The notes under the pieces are model-generated. The model was not told where the DNA came from and searched no databases. It saw only the letters and a list, made by a program, of their open reading frames with translations. Both the position numbers and the translations under genes were made by a program. From NCBI GenBank assembly GCA_963664635.1, contig OY761542.1:4650001-4714000 (forward strand): a stretch of 64,000 bases of DNA, read 5' to 3'. This document shows, in pieces, positions 16,577 through 25,142 of this stretch. The stretch is from VXNE01 sp963664635 (GTDB lineage Bacteria; Pseudomonadota; Gammaproteobacteria; Pseudomonadales; Azotimanducaceae). Numbering within the stretch: position 1 is the stretch's first letter; the number at the start of each line of letters is the position of its first letter.

Positions 16577-17902
16577 ATGTTCCATCGGGTCTTCATCGCC
16601 AACCGGGGCGCGGTGGCCGCCCGCATCGTGCGGGCCTGCTCGGACCTCGGCGTCGGTTCCGTCGCGGCCTACTCCGACATCGACGCCGAGGCCCCACATC
16701 TCGAGGCCGCTACGGCTACCGCGCGCCTGCCCGGATACCTGCCGGAGGACACCTATCTGAATGTCCCGGCCATCGTCGCGGCGGCGCGCGCCGCCGGAGC
16801 GGACGCGCTGCATCCGGGCTACGGATTCCTCGCCGAGAACGCCCCCTTCGCCCGCGCGGTCGCGGCTGCCGGGATCCGCTTCATCGGCCCGGCGGCGGAT
16901 CTCGTCGAGTCCCTGGGACACAAGACCGAGGCCCGCGCGCTGATGCGCGAGCACGGTTTCCCGGTCCACGCCGGCAGCAGCGTCCTCGACGACGAGGACG
17001 CGGTCGCCGCGGCGGCGGCGGAGACGGGCTTCCCGGTCATCCTGAAACCGGCCAATGGCGGCGGTGGCATCGGCATGGCGGTCGCAGCGACGGAGGCCGA
17101 GCTCGCCTTTGCCTTCCGCACCGCCACGACGCTTGCGGAACGGGCCTTCGGCGACGGCAGCGTCTATCTCGAGAAGTACCTCGCCCGCCCACGCCACATC
17201 GAGTTCCAGATACTGGGCGACGGCCGCGATGCCGCCGCCCTGTTCGAGCGGGAGTGCTCCGTGCAGCGGCGCCACCAGAAGCTCATCGAGGAGGCGCCGG
17301 CCCCCAACGTGGACCGCGCCGCGGTGGACGCCGTCGGAGCACATGCCGCGGCGGCGCTCGCGGCCCTGGGCTACGACAGTCTCGGGACGGTGGAAACACT
17401 CCTGGCGGACGGGGAGTTCGGCTTCCTGGAGACGAACACCCGCCTGCAGGTGGAGCATGGGGTGACCGAGGAGGTGACCGGGGTCGATCTGGTCGCCGCC
17501 CAGATCCGCCTCGCCGCCGGCAAGGCCCTCGCTGGTGTCCTCCCCGACGACGTCGCGTTGTCCGGCCACGCGGTCGAAGCGCGTGTCTACGCCGAGGACC
17601 CGGTGCGCATGCTGCCGTCCCCGGGTCGGCTGCTGACGTTCCGACCGCCGGCGATGACCGGCGTACGCACCGAGGTCGCCTACCGGGAAGGCCAGACGGT
17701 CACGCCCTACTACGACCCGCTGCTCGCCAAGGTCATTGGCACCGGCAGTACTCGCGAGCAGGCGATCGGCAGGGCCCTCGTCGCTCTCAAGGCGTTCGAG
17801 ATCCGCGGTGTCGAGACCAATCGCGCGATGCTGCGGGACGTGCTGGCGAGCGAAGCCTTCATCGCCGGGCGGCTGCATACGCGCTTTCTCGACGATCTAT
17901 AA
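16577..17902 (+). CDS. Biotin carboxylase subunit of an acyl-CoA carboxylase
   Basis: 441-residue ATP-grasp enzyme that carboxylates biotin on the carrier protein. N-terminal IANRGAVAARIVRAC, the ATP-grasp loop KPANGGGGIGMAV, the FERECSVQRRHQKLIEEAPAP block (given here in part as HQKLIEEAPAP) and ETNTRLQVEHGVTEEVTG are all present. It lacks a fused BCCP domain; a separate carrier gene follows 39 bases later and the carboxyltransferase is at 19433. Substrate (acetyl-, propionyl- or branched acyl-CoA) cannot be decided. Confidence 0.95.
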   Translation: MFHRVFIANRGAVAARIVRACSDLGVGSVAAYSDIDAEAPHLEAATATARLPGYLPEDTYLNVPAIVAAARAAGADALHPGYGFLAENAPFARAVAAAGIRFIGPAADLVESLGHKTEARALMREHGFPVHAGSSVLDDEDAVAAAAAETGFPVILKPANGGGGIGMAVAATEAELAFAFRTATTLAERAFGDGSVYLEKYLARPRHIEFQILGDGRDAAALFERECSVQRRHQKLIEEAPAPNVDRAAVDAVGAHAAAALAALGYDSLGTVETLLADGEFGFLETNTRLQVEHGVTEEVTGVDLVAAQIRLAAGKALAGVLPDDVALSGHAVEARVYAEDPVRMLPSPGRLLTFRPPAMTGVRTEVAYREGQTVTPYYDPLLAKVIGTGSTREQAIGRALVALKAFEIRGVETNRAMLRDVLASEAFIAGRLHTRFLDDL

Positions 17903-17903
17903 T
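17898..17903 (+). promoter_or_regulatory. Possible -10 box for the biotin carrier gene
   Basis: A perfect TATAAT spans the stop codon of the biotin carboxylase gene, 38 bases before the carrier ATG. In DNA this GC-rich a chance match is uncommon, but it lacks an obvious -35. Confidence 0.4.
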
Positions 17904-17941
17904 CGGCCACTTTGCGCAAGCGAGCGCGGGAGAGGCACGGC

Positions 17942-18163
17942 ATGGCGCGGGTCGAAGTCGAGAGCGAGGTCACCGGCAACGTCTGGAAGGTCGAGGTGGA
18001 GGTCGGAGACAGCGTCGAGGAAGGCGACGTCCTGCTCATCCTGGAATCCATGAAGATGGAGATCCCCGTGGAGAGCCCCGCACCGGGAACGGTCTCGGAA
18101 CTCCTGGTCCGGGAGGAGGAGCAGGTGGAGGAGGATCAGGTGGTCGCGGTGCTGGACACGTGA
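17942..18163 (+). CDS. Biotin carboxyl carrier protein (stand-alone biotinyl domain)
   Basis: 73 residues, a single biotinyl/lipoyl domain. The biotinylation motif is ESMKME with Lys38; the flanking VEVGDSVEEGDVLLILE and PAPGTVSELLV strands are canonical. It shuttles carboxybiotin between the carboxylase (upstream) and the carboxyltransferase (19433). ATG 17942 has AGAGG just upstream; the open frame begins earlier (GTG/ATG near 17912) but the domain begins at the chosen start. Confidence 0.93.
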   Translation: MARVEVESEVTGNVWKVEVEVGDSVEEGDVLLILESMKMEIPVESPAPGTVSELLVREEEQVEEDQVVAVLDT

Positions 18164-18281
18164 GTTGTTCCGCCGTTTCCAGGATGCGGCGGGCGTGGCG
18201 GGTCCGGACCAGCGCGATGTCCAATTCGCTCCTTCCCCGCAACGGGGTCTATCCTGACCATGCACAGGAGGCGCACCGGTT

Positions 18282-18773
18282 ATGGCTGAATTGCTGAATG
18301 ATCGCGAGATCACGAGGATCCTTGGTTCCGTGATAGTGGATGGGGATCCAAAGAGCGTTCGGCCGAATTCCTACGTCTTGCGGCTTGGTTCCGAGGGCGA
18401 GTTCCTGACTACAGGAAAGGAGTTCTCCCTGGGCAACGCCCCCGGGGTAAAGAAACGCATCAAGGTCGCGCCCGGGCAGTCCGTCGCGCTCACAGCGCTG
18501 GAAACGATCGACTTTCGGCGGGAAACGGTAGGGAGGCACTTCCCAGATTGCGACCTGCACGCATTTGTCAGTCCGACAACGGACCTGCAGCGGGAGGGCG
18601 TGGTAGCACCGACCACGCAAGTCGATGCGGGATATCGAGGTACTCTGAACTGGACACTGGCCAACTCCTCCAGCGAGGAACGTCGTTTCGTCTTCAAGGA
18701 ACGGTTGTTTCGGCTCGCCATTTTGAGGCTCGCGAAAGGGGAGCGGCCTGAAGCCCTTTACGAAGGTGCCTAA
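18282..18773 (+). CDS. dUTPase/dCTP-deaminase-fold protein
   Basis: 163 residues. The C-terminal half matches the dCTP deaminase/dUTPase superfamily: FVSPTTDLQREGVVAPTTQ, then VDAGYRGTLNWTLANSS and FRLAILRLAKGE, equivalent to motifs 2-4. The glutamate that is catalytic in dCTP deaminase is not at the expected place (TLAN where E. coli Dcd has EFYN), and the deaminase SSLARLG loop reads TTDLQREG, so the activity may be altered or the protein may sense nucleotides. ATG 18282 follows AGGAGG. GC is lower than in neighbours; it overlaps the next gene by eight bases. Confidence 0.75.
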   Translation: MAELLNDREITRILGSVIVDGDPKSVRPNSYVLRLGSEGEFLTTGKEFSLGNAPGVKKRIKVAPGQSVALTALETIDFRRETVGRHFPDCDLHAFVSPTTDLQREGVVAPTTQVDAGYRGTLNWTLANSSSEERRFVFKERLFRLAILRLAKGERPEALYEGA

Positions 18774-19284
18774 TCAAGACCGAGAAGGTTATGTCCGTTC
18801 CGAACGAACGGGAGCGCCGACGGGAATGCGGCCCGCCGACTGGGAGGACTCAACGACTGAGGAGGGCCCGGACGCCCTTCTGGAGAGAGTGATCCAGTCC
18901 GGCTTCCCGTGGAACGCCTTGGGCACACGCCTAAAGACGATCGACGCCCAATTCAAAACCGTTACGCACGAATACGCTGACATCCATGATTCGATCGAGC
19001 GGCTTGAGCGCGACATCGAGAGGACCGCCAGGGTTCAAGACGGATTGACAGAGAAAATTCGCAATGTCGTGCGAGAAGAGCTGCCGGCGATGCAGGATCG
19101 TTGGCTCGTCGTCGCCGGCGGATCGCTGTTGGCCATCCTGGGTGTTCTGCTGTCTCTCTGGACATCGGAACCCGCCAGAGGCGCCCTGCTCGAATACGGC
19201 AGCTTGATCGGTCCAAGCGTTCTTCTCGTCGGCGTGGCGGTCGTCTTCTGGCAAAGATGGCGCCGGCGGAAAGTCGACAACTGA
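18766..19284 (+). CDS. Coiled-coil protein with two C-terminal membrane helices
   Basis: 172 residues, not a recognised family. A polar N-terminal third leads into a coiled coil (about residues 55-108, heptad-like IDAQFKTVTHEYADIHDSIE), then two hydrophobic helices at about 113-132 and 145-162 separated by a short loop, and a basic tail. GTG 18766 overlaps the dUTPase-fold gene by eight bases, so the two are co-translated. A membrane effector coupled to a nucleotide-fold partner is a common plan for abortive-infection modules, but that is inference. Confidence 0.7.
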   Translation: MPNQDREGYVRSERTGAPTGMRPADWEDSTTEEGPDALLERVIQSGFPWNALGTRLKTIDAQFKTVTHEYADIHDSIERLERDIERTARVQDGLTEKIRNVVREELPAMQDRWLVVAGGSLLAILGVLLSLWTSEPARGALLEYGSLIGPSVLLVGVAVVFWQRWRRRKVDN

Positions 19285-19432
19285 GTCGAGGCAATCCAGG
19301 GCCGATCACCGCCAGTGTTGCCGCGCGCGTTTGGCCCCGCGAATCCCGTGTGCCAAACTTGCGCGCTCTCTCGCACCCGAGGAGGAGCGCCTCGTCCCGC
19401 CACTCCGGCGCCGACGAGACCCGTCGAATGGC

Positions 19433-20986
19433 ATGAGCTGGGAGCAGGAAGTCCGCGAGATCGAGCGTCGGCGTCATCTCGCGAAGCAGCAGGGCGGCAA
19501 GGAGGGCATTGCCAAGCAGCACGCCCGCGGCCGGCTGACGATCCGCGAGCGCATCGACGCGCTCCTCGACCCCGACACGTTCCAGGAGCACGGCAAGGCG
19601 ACCGCCATCCCGGAGTACGACGAGCACGACAACTTCACCGGCTTCGTGCCGGCGAACTACGTCGTGGGCTTCGGCAAGATCGAGGAGCGGCGCGTCGTGG
19701 TGGGCGGCGAGGACTTCACGCTCAAGGGGGGTTCCCCGAACGCGGCCGGACTGCGCAAGAGCGTCTACGCCGAACACCTCGCCGTGCAGTACCGTGTCCC
19801 GCTGGTGCGCATGCTCGAAGGCGGCGGCGGCAGCGTGAAGGGCGGCGGTCGGCGCGGCGGCACGGTCGGCGAACCGGTCTTCAGCGTGCCGCGCTTTCGC
19901 ATCATCGCGGACGCGATGGGCCAGGTTCCGGTCGTCTCCATCGCGGGCGGCGCGGTCGCGGGGTTCCCGGCCGGCCGCATGGTCGCGTCGCACTTCTCCG
20001 TGATGACCCGCCACACCGCGCAGATCCTCATCGGCGGTCCGGCCCTGGTGGAGCGGGCCCTCGGCGTACGCCTGTCCAAGGACGAACTCGGCGGCGCCCA
20101 TGTACACGCGACAAGCGGCATCGTCGACAACATCGTCGAAGACGAGTACGCCGCTTTCGCCGAGACCCGGCGCTTCCTGGGCTACCTGCCCTCGAGCGTC
20201 AGCCAGCGTGCGCCGCGCGTCGCCTCCCGGGACGACCCGGAGCGAATGGAGCAGGACCTGCTCACCGCCGTACCGCGCGACTCCAACGCCGGTTTCGACA
20301 TGCGCGAGATCGTGCGGATGGTCATGGACCTCGACTCCTTCTTCGAGCTCGGCGCCACGTACGGGCCAAGCCAGATCGCCGGCCTCGCGCGGCTCGACGG
20401 CCAGCCCGTTGGCGTCCTGGCCAACGACTGCAACGTCTACGCGGGCGCGATGACCGCGGAAGCCGGCCAGAAGTACCGGCGCTTCGTCGAGATGTGCGAC
20501 ACCTTCCACCTGCCGATCGTCAACTTCGTGGACCAGCCGGGCTTCATGATCGGCCCCGAGGCCGAGCGCAACGGCACGATCCGCTATGGCATGGCGGCTG
20601 TATCCGCCGCCGCCCAGGCTTCCGTGCCGTGGGCTTCCATCCAGGTCCACAAGGGTTTCGGAGTCGCCACGGCCGCCCACTACGGACCCGACGCCTACGT
20701 GCTTTCGTGGCCTTCGGTCGAGAGCGGCGCACTACCCCTCGAGGGCGGCGTCGCCGTCGCGTTCCACCGCGAGATCGACGGCGCGGAGGATCCTGCCGCG
20801 AAACGCAAGGAGCTGGAGGAGCGTCTCCGCTCCGCCCGCTCTCCGTTCCCCCGGGCGGAATCGTTCGCCGTGCACGAGCTGATCGACCCGCGCGAGACGC
20901 GGCCCGTGCTCTGCCAGTGGATAGACTGGATCCAGCCCTTGCTCGAAGAGCTCAAGGGGCCGACCACGTTTCCGATGCGGCCCTAG
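19433..20986 (+). CDS. Acyl-CoA carboxylase carboxyltransferase (beta) subunit
   Basis: 517 residues, two crotonase-like domains as in propionyl- and methylcrotonyl-CoA carboxylases; transfers CO2 from carboxybiotin to the acyl-CoA. Typical start EVREIERRRHLAKQQGGKEG, the first-domain GGGSVKGGG and VPVVSIAGGAVAG loops, and the second-domain VDQPGFMIGPEAE oxyanion region. ATG 19433 was chosen at the family start; the frame is open further upstream. It belongs functionally with the genes at 16577 and 17942 but is separated from them by the two-gene cassette 18282-19284. Confidence 0.93.
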   Translation: MSWEQEVREIERRRHLAKQQGGKEGIAKQHARGRLTIRERIDALLDPDTFQEHGKATAIPEYDEHDNFTGFVPANYVVGFGKIEERRVVVGGEDFTLKGGSPNAAGLRKSVYAEHLAVQYRVPLVRMLEGGGGSVKGGGRRGGTVGEPVFSVPRFRIIADAMGQVPVVSIAGGAVAGFPAGRMVASHFSVMTRHTAQILIGGPALVERALGVRLSKDELGGAHVHATSGIVDNIVEDEYAAFAETRRFLGYLPSSVSQRAPRVASRDDPERMEQDLLTAVPRDSNAGFDMREIVRMVMDLDSFFELGATYGPSQIAGLARLDGQPVGVLANDCNVYAGAMTAEAGQKYRRFVEMCDTFHLPIVNFVDQPGFMIGPEAERNGTIRYGMAAVSAAAQASVPWASIQVHKGFGVATAAHYGPDAYVLSWPSVESGALPLEGGVAVAFHREIDGAEDPAAKRKELEERLRSARSPFPRAESFAVHELIDPRETRPVLCQWIDWIQPLLEELKGPTTFPMRP

Positions 20987-21018
20987 CGGCAAACGGCACC
21001 ACTGCCCCGGAGAACACC

Positions 21019-21207
21019 ATGGCGGCCGTCGTTCTCTCGCTGACCCTGTCCTTCATACTGGCGGTGTTGGTCTGGCTCGGCATCGGTCCACGCCTGCGCC
21101 TCTCCGAAGACCCGAAGCAGAACGAGGTGCTGAACGTCTTCGCCTACGTCGGTCTGGCGTTTCCGCTGGTCTTCGGCGTCGTGTTTTTCGTCGTAGAGAA
21201 GCTGTGA
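21019..21207 (+). CDS. Small two-helix membrane protein
   Basis: 62 residues: helix 1 about residues 3-23 (LSLTLSFILAVLVWLGIG), a short charged loop (SEDPKQNE), helix 2 about 39-60 (FAYVGLAFPLVFGVVFFVV). ATG 21019 follows a CCGGAGA motif and lies 32 bases after the carboxyltransferase stop, so it probably shares its transcript. Family unknown; a role as a membrane anchor of the carboxylase is only a guess. Confidence 0.6.
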   Translation: MAAVVLSLTLSFILAVLVWLGIGPRLRLSEDPKQNEVLNVFAYVGLAFPLVFGVVFFVVEKL

Positions 21208-21301
21208 CCGCCGCGCGTTCCACGCCGGGTATTCGGGGTCTGTACGAGGTCGCCGTCCCGGGCCGGGACCCGTCCCGCGCCGAGACGCTCCACCGCCGCT
21301 C

Positions 21302-22270
21302 GTGAATCAGTTCGAACTGCGCCACCTCCGCACGCTCGTTGCCTTGCGCGACACGGGCAGCTTGGTCGACGCCGCCGAACGCGTGTTCCTGACCCAGTCC
21401 GCCCTGTCTCACCAACTGAAGGATCTCGAGACGCGCATCGGGGCCACCCTGTTCCTCCGCAAGACGCGACCCGTGCGTTTCACCCCGGCGGGCCAACGCC
21501 TGCTCGCCCTCGCGGACGAAGTCCTGCCGCGCGTACGGGCGGCGTCCACCGATCTCGTACGCTACGCGGAGGGCATGTCGGGCCGGTTGTACCTCGCCAT
21601 CGAGTGCCACTCCTGTTTCGAATGGCTCCTCCCGGCCATCAACGCGTTCCGCGAAGATTGGCCGGACGTGGAACTGGACATCTCCAGCGGGTTCCACTTC
21701 GACCCGTTGCCGGCCCTGGCGCGCGGGGACCTCGACCTCGTCGTCACCGCCGATCCCATCGACGAGCCCGCTCTCGCGTACGAACCGCTCTTCGGGTACG
21801 AAGCGCAGCTCGCGTTGGCGGTGGACCACCGGCTGGCGTCGAAGACCTGGATCGAGCCCGGCCACCTCGCGGAAGAAACCCTGATCGTCTACCCGGTGGA
21901 CCGCTCGCGGATGGATGTCTTCACCAGCTTTCTCGACCCGGCCGGCGTGGAGCCCGCCGGCACCCGAAACGCGGAGCTGACGACGATGATGGTGCAGCTC
22001 GTCGCCACCGGCCGGGGCGTGGCCTGCCTGCCCAACTGGGCACTGCACGAGTACACCGAACGCAGCTACGTCGTGGCTCGGTCCCTGGGAGAGGAAGGCG
22101 TCTGGCCCAATCTCTACGCCGCCGTGCGGGCCGACGAACGCGATGTCCACTTCGTGGAGAGCTTCGTGCGCACGGCGAAGGCCACCTGCTTCGAGCACCT
22201 GGTGGGCATCGTGCCGGCCGACGCCGAGGTTGCCGTCGCGCCGTCCCGAAGCGAACCCCCGAACGCGTAG
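21302..22270 (+). CDS. metR: LysR-type regulator MetR
   Basis: 322 residues. The winged helix-turn-helix (HLRTLVALRDTGSLVDAA, FLTQSALSHQLKDLE) and the effector domain with IECHSCFEWLLPAINAF are the distinctive MetR pattern; E. coli MetR uses homocysteine as co-effector to control methionine genes. GTG 21302 is the start at the family N-terminus. The C-terminus is slightly longer than usual. A possible local target is the PLP enzyme at 13863, but no operator was identified. Confidence 0.92.
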   Translation: MNQFELRHLRTLVALRDTGSLVDAAERVFLTQSALSHQLKDLETRIGATLFLRKTRPVRFTPAGQRLLALADEVLPRVRAASTDLVRYAEGMSGRLYLAIECHSCFEWLLPAINAFREDWPDVELDISSGFHFDPLPALARGDLDLVVTADPIDEPALAYEPLFGYEAQLALAVDHRLASKTWIEPGHLAEETLIVYPVDRSRMDVFTSFLDPAGVEPAGTRNAELTTMMVQLVATGRGVACLPNWALHEYTERSYVVARSLGEEGVWPNLYAAVRADERDVHFVESFVRTAKATCFEHLVGIVPADAEVAVAPSRSEPPNA

Positions 22271-22288
22271 CGTTCGACCCCTCCAGCG

Positions 22289-22864
22289 TCAAGGTACCAG
22301 GACGGTCTCCACCCAGCTCCGCCCCTCGCACGCGTAGCGCCGCCGGTCATGCACGCCGCCGTCGCTCGCGAGGTCGAGCCGCTCGATGGTGGCCGGCTCG
22401 AGGAAGTACCCCACCGCGGAGTCCGGGGCGACCAGGGGGTCGGGCAACGACAGGGCCTCGAGGTTCTCCAGGAGGGCGGGCCTGCCTGGCATCGGCGAAC
22501 TCTGGGGATGCGTCCCGTACAGCCAGTCCATGCGTTTCGGAACCGGCGGCCGCATCTGCCAGGCGGCATGAACGGTCTCCGCCGCGATCCGCTCGAGTCC
22601 GCATTGCAGCCGATACTGCACGCTGAGGCTCGGCAGGTACGTCATCGCCGCGACGGTCGGCGAGCGGGCGAACTCGCCGACCTTGGGCGACGATGCGTTG
22701 ACGAACATGGCAAGACGCCCGTCGACTTCCCGCAGGACAAGCACTCGGACCGCCGGCTCACCGGCCGCGGTGACGGTAGCGACGGCACACAGGTTCGCCC
22801 AGGCATCCTCGCGCGCGCGGGCGGCCGCGCGATCCGCCGCGAACCGCGCCAGCGGATCGATCAC
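22289..22864 (-). CDS. Pyridoxamine 5'-phosphate oxidase family flavoprotein
   Basis: 191 residues, split-barrel FMN fold. The N-terminal ARAREDAWANLCAVATVTAAG (first part of the flavin barrel), PAVRVLVLREVDG and the terminal family-like RRYACEGRSWVETVLVP fit PdxH relatives. True PdxH is about 215 residues with a conserved RxE..W..QS pattern that is only partly kept (PQSSPM), so the PNP/PMP oxidase reaction is not certain. GTG 22864; convergent with metR, last gene of a long minus-strand run. Confidence 0.78.
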   Translation of the reverse strand: MIDPLARFAADRAAARAREDAWANLCAVATVTAAGEPAVRVLVLREVDGRLAMFVNASSPKVGEFARSPTVAAMTYLPSLSVQYRLQCGLERIAAETVHAAWQMRPPVPKRMDWLYGTHPQSSPMPGRPALLENLEALSLPDPLVAPDSAVGYFLEPATIERLDLASDGGVHDRRRYACEGRSWVETVLVP

Positions 22865-22875
22865 GGCCGGCGGTG

Positions 22876-23076
22876 TCAGTCGTCCCCCTCGGACGCGTCC
22901 TCGCCGTCCCCGGCATCCTCCGGCTCCGCCGCCTGCCGCGCCTCCATCGCGCGCCGCATTTCAGCGACATCGCGCTGCACTTCGCCCAGGCGGTAGATCA
23001 CGTCGGGCAATTGGTCCGACACGCGCCAGGCGAAGTACGCGATGGCGATCACGCCGAGCAGGATGAGAAAGGTCAT
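22876..23076 (-). CDS. Small membrane-anchored coiled-coil protein
   Basis: 66 residues: one N-terminal transmembrane helix (TFLILLGVIAIAYFAW), a short helix likely to form a coiled coil (YRLGEVQRDVAEMRRAME) and a highly acidic tail (EDAGDGEDASEGDD). ATG 23076 with a GGGGTT leader. It lies 11 bases upstream of the PdxH-like gene on the same strand. Family unknown. Confidence 0.65.
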   Translation of the reverse strand: MTFLILLGVIAIAYFAWRVSDQLPDVIYRLGEVQRDVAEMRRAMEARQAAEPEDAGDGEDASEGDD

Positions 23077-23189
23077 GGCAACCCCCTTTGGAAGAAACGG
23101 CTACGAAACGGTACGCGGAGCGTAAGCGACCCAGCCTGCCCGGTCCATCCGGGCGGCCCGCCAGCGATTCCTGCAACGGCGCTCCGCCT

Positions 23190-23693
23190 TCAGGGCTCTT
23201 GCACGGACGCCGGCGTGACGACCGCATCGAGTTGGCCCGCTCCGAAGTCCACGTCGCCCCACCTGCCCGGCACCGTGAACTGCGCGATGCCGAAGGTCGG
23301 CAGGTTCCCGAGCACGGACCAACCCGCAACACGGTTCACGAACCGCGTGATTCCGGGATTGTGACCCACGATCACGACGTTGCCGGTCTCTCCCGGGAGC
23401 CCACGAAGGGCGTCGAGCATGTCGGTCGCATCCGCAAGGTAGAGCCCACGCCGTTCGAGGACCGCATCCCCCCGCAGGCCGAAAGCCACGCGGACGTAGT
23501 CCGCGGTCTCCACGGCACGGCGCGCGGCGCTGGTCAGCACGAACTCGGCACCCGGTTCCCGCGTCCGCAGCCAGGCGGCCATGCGCGTCGCCTGCCGGCG
23601 ACCGCGCGGCGCGAGCGGTCGCGCAAAGTCCCCGACGCCCAGGGGATAGGCGGACTTGGCGTGCCGGACGACCCAGAGTACGCGTTCCGTCAA
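23190..23693 (-). CDS. sixA: Phosphohistidine phosphatase SixA-like
   Basis: 167-residue histidine phosphatase superfamily member. The catalytic motif RHAKS is at residues 10-14, with the second part LTSAARRAVETA and the second histidine in VIVGHNPGITRF. SixA removes phosphate from HPt domains or PTS protein Npr in E. coli. Start is TTG 23693, directly upstream of the motif. It follows the LLM gene by 18 bases in the same direction. Confidence 0.87.
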   Translation of the reverse strand: MTERVLWVVRHAKSAYPLGVGDFARPLAPRGRRQATRMAAWLRTREPGAEFVLTSAARRAVETADYVRVAFGLRGDAVLERRGLYLADATDMLDALRGLPGETGNVVIVGHNPGITRFVNRVAGWSVLGNLPTFGIAQFTVPGRWGDVDFGAGQLDAVVTPASVQEP

Positions 23694-23711
23694 CGTCGCC
23701 CCCGCGATCGG

Positions 23712-24614
23712 TCAATCCCAGATCGAGAAGAATTCCTCGAACGCCACGAACTGCCCGCCGCTGACCGTCGACGGCACGATGATCGGCGTCTTGATGCCCG
23801 CGTCGAACCAGGCCTCGATGCCCTCCCGGACCTCCGCGGCCGTGCCGAACAGCGTCGTGTCCGCGAGCCACCGATCCGACAGCGCGTCGGGCACCCGGTC
23901 GTGGTCGCCCGCCGCCATGGCCGCCTCGACGCCGGCCATCTCCTCTTCGTAGCCGGCTTCCTTCCAGTAGTTGCGGTAGTTGGGCAGCATCGCGTAGCTC
24001 GTGAGCGTGCGCCGGTTGACCGCGGCCGCCGCCGCCCGGTCGTCGCTGACGCACGTCGGGATCATGTTGCCGATGAAGAAGTCGCCGTCGCGCGCGTCGT
24101 CCGACAGCACGCCCAGGGACTCGGCCATGTGCGAGCGCGCGCCGTTGGCGAACACCATGCCGTCGCCGATCTCCTCCGCGAGCCGGATCATCCGCCGGCG
24201 CAGCGTCGCGAGCACCAGCGGCGGGAGTTGCCCGGCGCGAGGCACCGCCTTGAGGTCCGAGACGAACCGGCGCATGTCCCCGAGAGGCTTGCCCGGTTCG
24301 ATGCCGAGCCGATCCAGCGCCGGCCCGTGGCTCACGCCGATGCCGAAGCGGAACCGGCCTCCCGAGACCTCGTGGATGAACGACACCGCATTGGCGAAGT
24401 CCTGCACGTGGCGGGTGTAGATCGGCGTGATGGAAGTGCCGAAGGTCAGTTCGCGGGTCGCGAACGCCAGCGCCTCGCACAGCGCGAGCCCATCCGAAAG
24501 GCTCGGACAATAGATGCCGGGGAAGCCGCGCCGTTCGATCTCGCCAGCCAGTTCCAGCGTCCGGGCGCGGCGGCCGGGTACCGCCGCGAGGCTCATCGCG
24601 GGCATCTGGGTCAT
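23712..24614 (-). CDS. LLM-class flavin-dependent oxidoreductase
   Basis: 300 residues, bacterial luciferase-like TIM barrel (FMN or F420). Visible family pieces: LELAGEIERRGFPGIYCP, ELTFGTSITPIYTRH, GGRFRFGIGVSHGP and GTAAEVREGIEAWFDAGI near the C-terminus. Substrate unknown; members oxidise alkanesulfonates, long-chain alkanes or F420-dependent substrates. ATG 24614 has GAGGAG at ideal distance, so the upstream extension of the frame is ignored. Second-to-last group of the hisC operon run. Confidence 0.87.
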   Translation of the reverse strand: MTQMPAMSLAAVPGRRARTLELAGEIERRGFPGIYCPSLSDGLALCEALAFATRELTFGTSITPIYTRHVQDFANAVSFIHEVSGGRFRFGIGVSHGPALDRLGIEPGKPLGDMRRFVSDLKAVPRAGQLPPLVLATLRRRMIRLAEEIGDGMVFANGARSHMAESLGVLSDDARDGDFFIGNMIPTCVSDDRAAAAAVNRRTLTSYAMLPNYRNYWKEAGYEEEMAGVEAAMAAGDHDRVPDALSDRWLADTTLFGTAAEVREGIEAWFDAGIKTPIIVPSTVSGGQFVAFEEFFSIWD

Positions 24615-24689
24615 GCTTGCTCCTCGTCTGATGTGGCGCACGCGCGGGTCCGCGCGCGACCGCAAGTTATCAGATTCTCCGCCGCCGGG

Positions 24690-25142
24690 TCACGACTCGT
24701 GCAGGTTCCGCCGGTCCGCCCACATCCGTCGGCCGTCGCTCTTGACCAGGACCCTGCCGATCCTCGGGTAGTGCACGACATCGTTGGCGTTGCGTTCCCC
24801 GCCCATCAGGTAGACCAGATCCTCCTCGAAGGGATTCCTGAGCGAGTGCGGTTCCGACGGCGCCGGGAAACCCATGAAGTCCCCGGGGCCCACTTCGACT
24901 TCCAGGTCGCCGAGTTCCGCGATGCCGCGGCCTTCGAGCACGAACAGGAATTCCTCGTCGGCGTCGTGGTAGTGGAACTGCGTGCTCTCGCGGCCCGGCT
25001 CGAGGCGCACCAGATGTACCCCGATGCGCTGCATGCCGGCGGCGTCCGACAGCGCCCGGGTGAGGCGCACCGCATTCTCGTTGAACTGGTGCTGACGCCG
25101 CGTGTGGGCCATCGCGGCGATGTCTTTCGCTTTCAGCAGCAT
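24690..25142 (-). CDS. Cupin-domain protein
   Basis: 150 residues, one cupin barrel. The metal motif FHYHDADEEFLFVLEG (HxHx..E) and the second motif PGDFMGFPAPSEPHSLRN are both intact, so a metal site with His/His/Glu/His is expected. Such small cupins can be isomerases, dioxygenases or sugar-binding proteins; no substrate can be assigned. ATG 25142 overlaps hisC by ten bases. Confidence 0.88.
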   Translation of the reverse strand: MLLKAKDIAAMAHTRRQHQFNENAVRLTRALSDAAGMQRIGVHLVRLEPGRESTQFHYHDADEEFLFVLEGRGIAELGDLEVEVGPGDFMGFPAPSEPHSLRNPFEEDLVYLMGGERNANDVVHYPRIGRVLVKSDGRRMWADRRNLHES

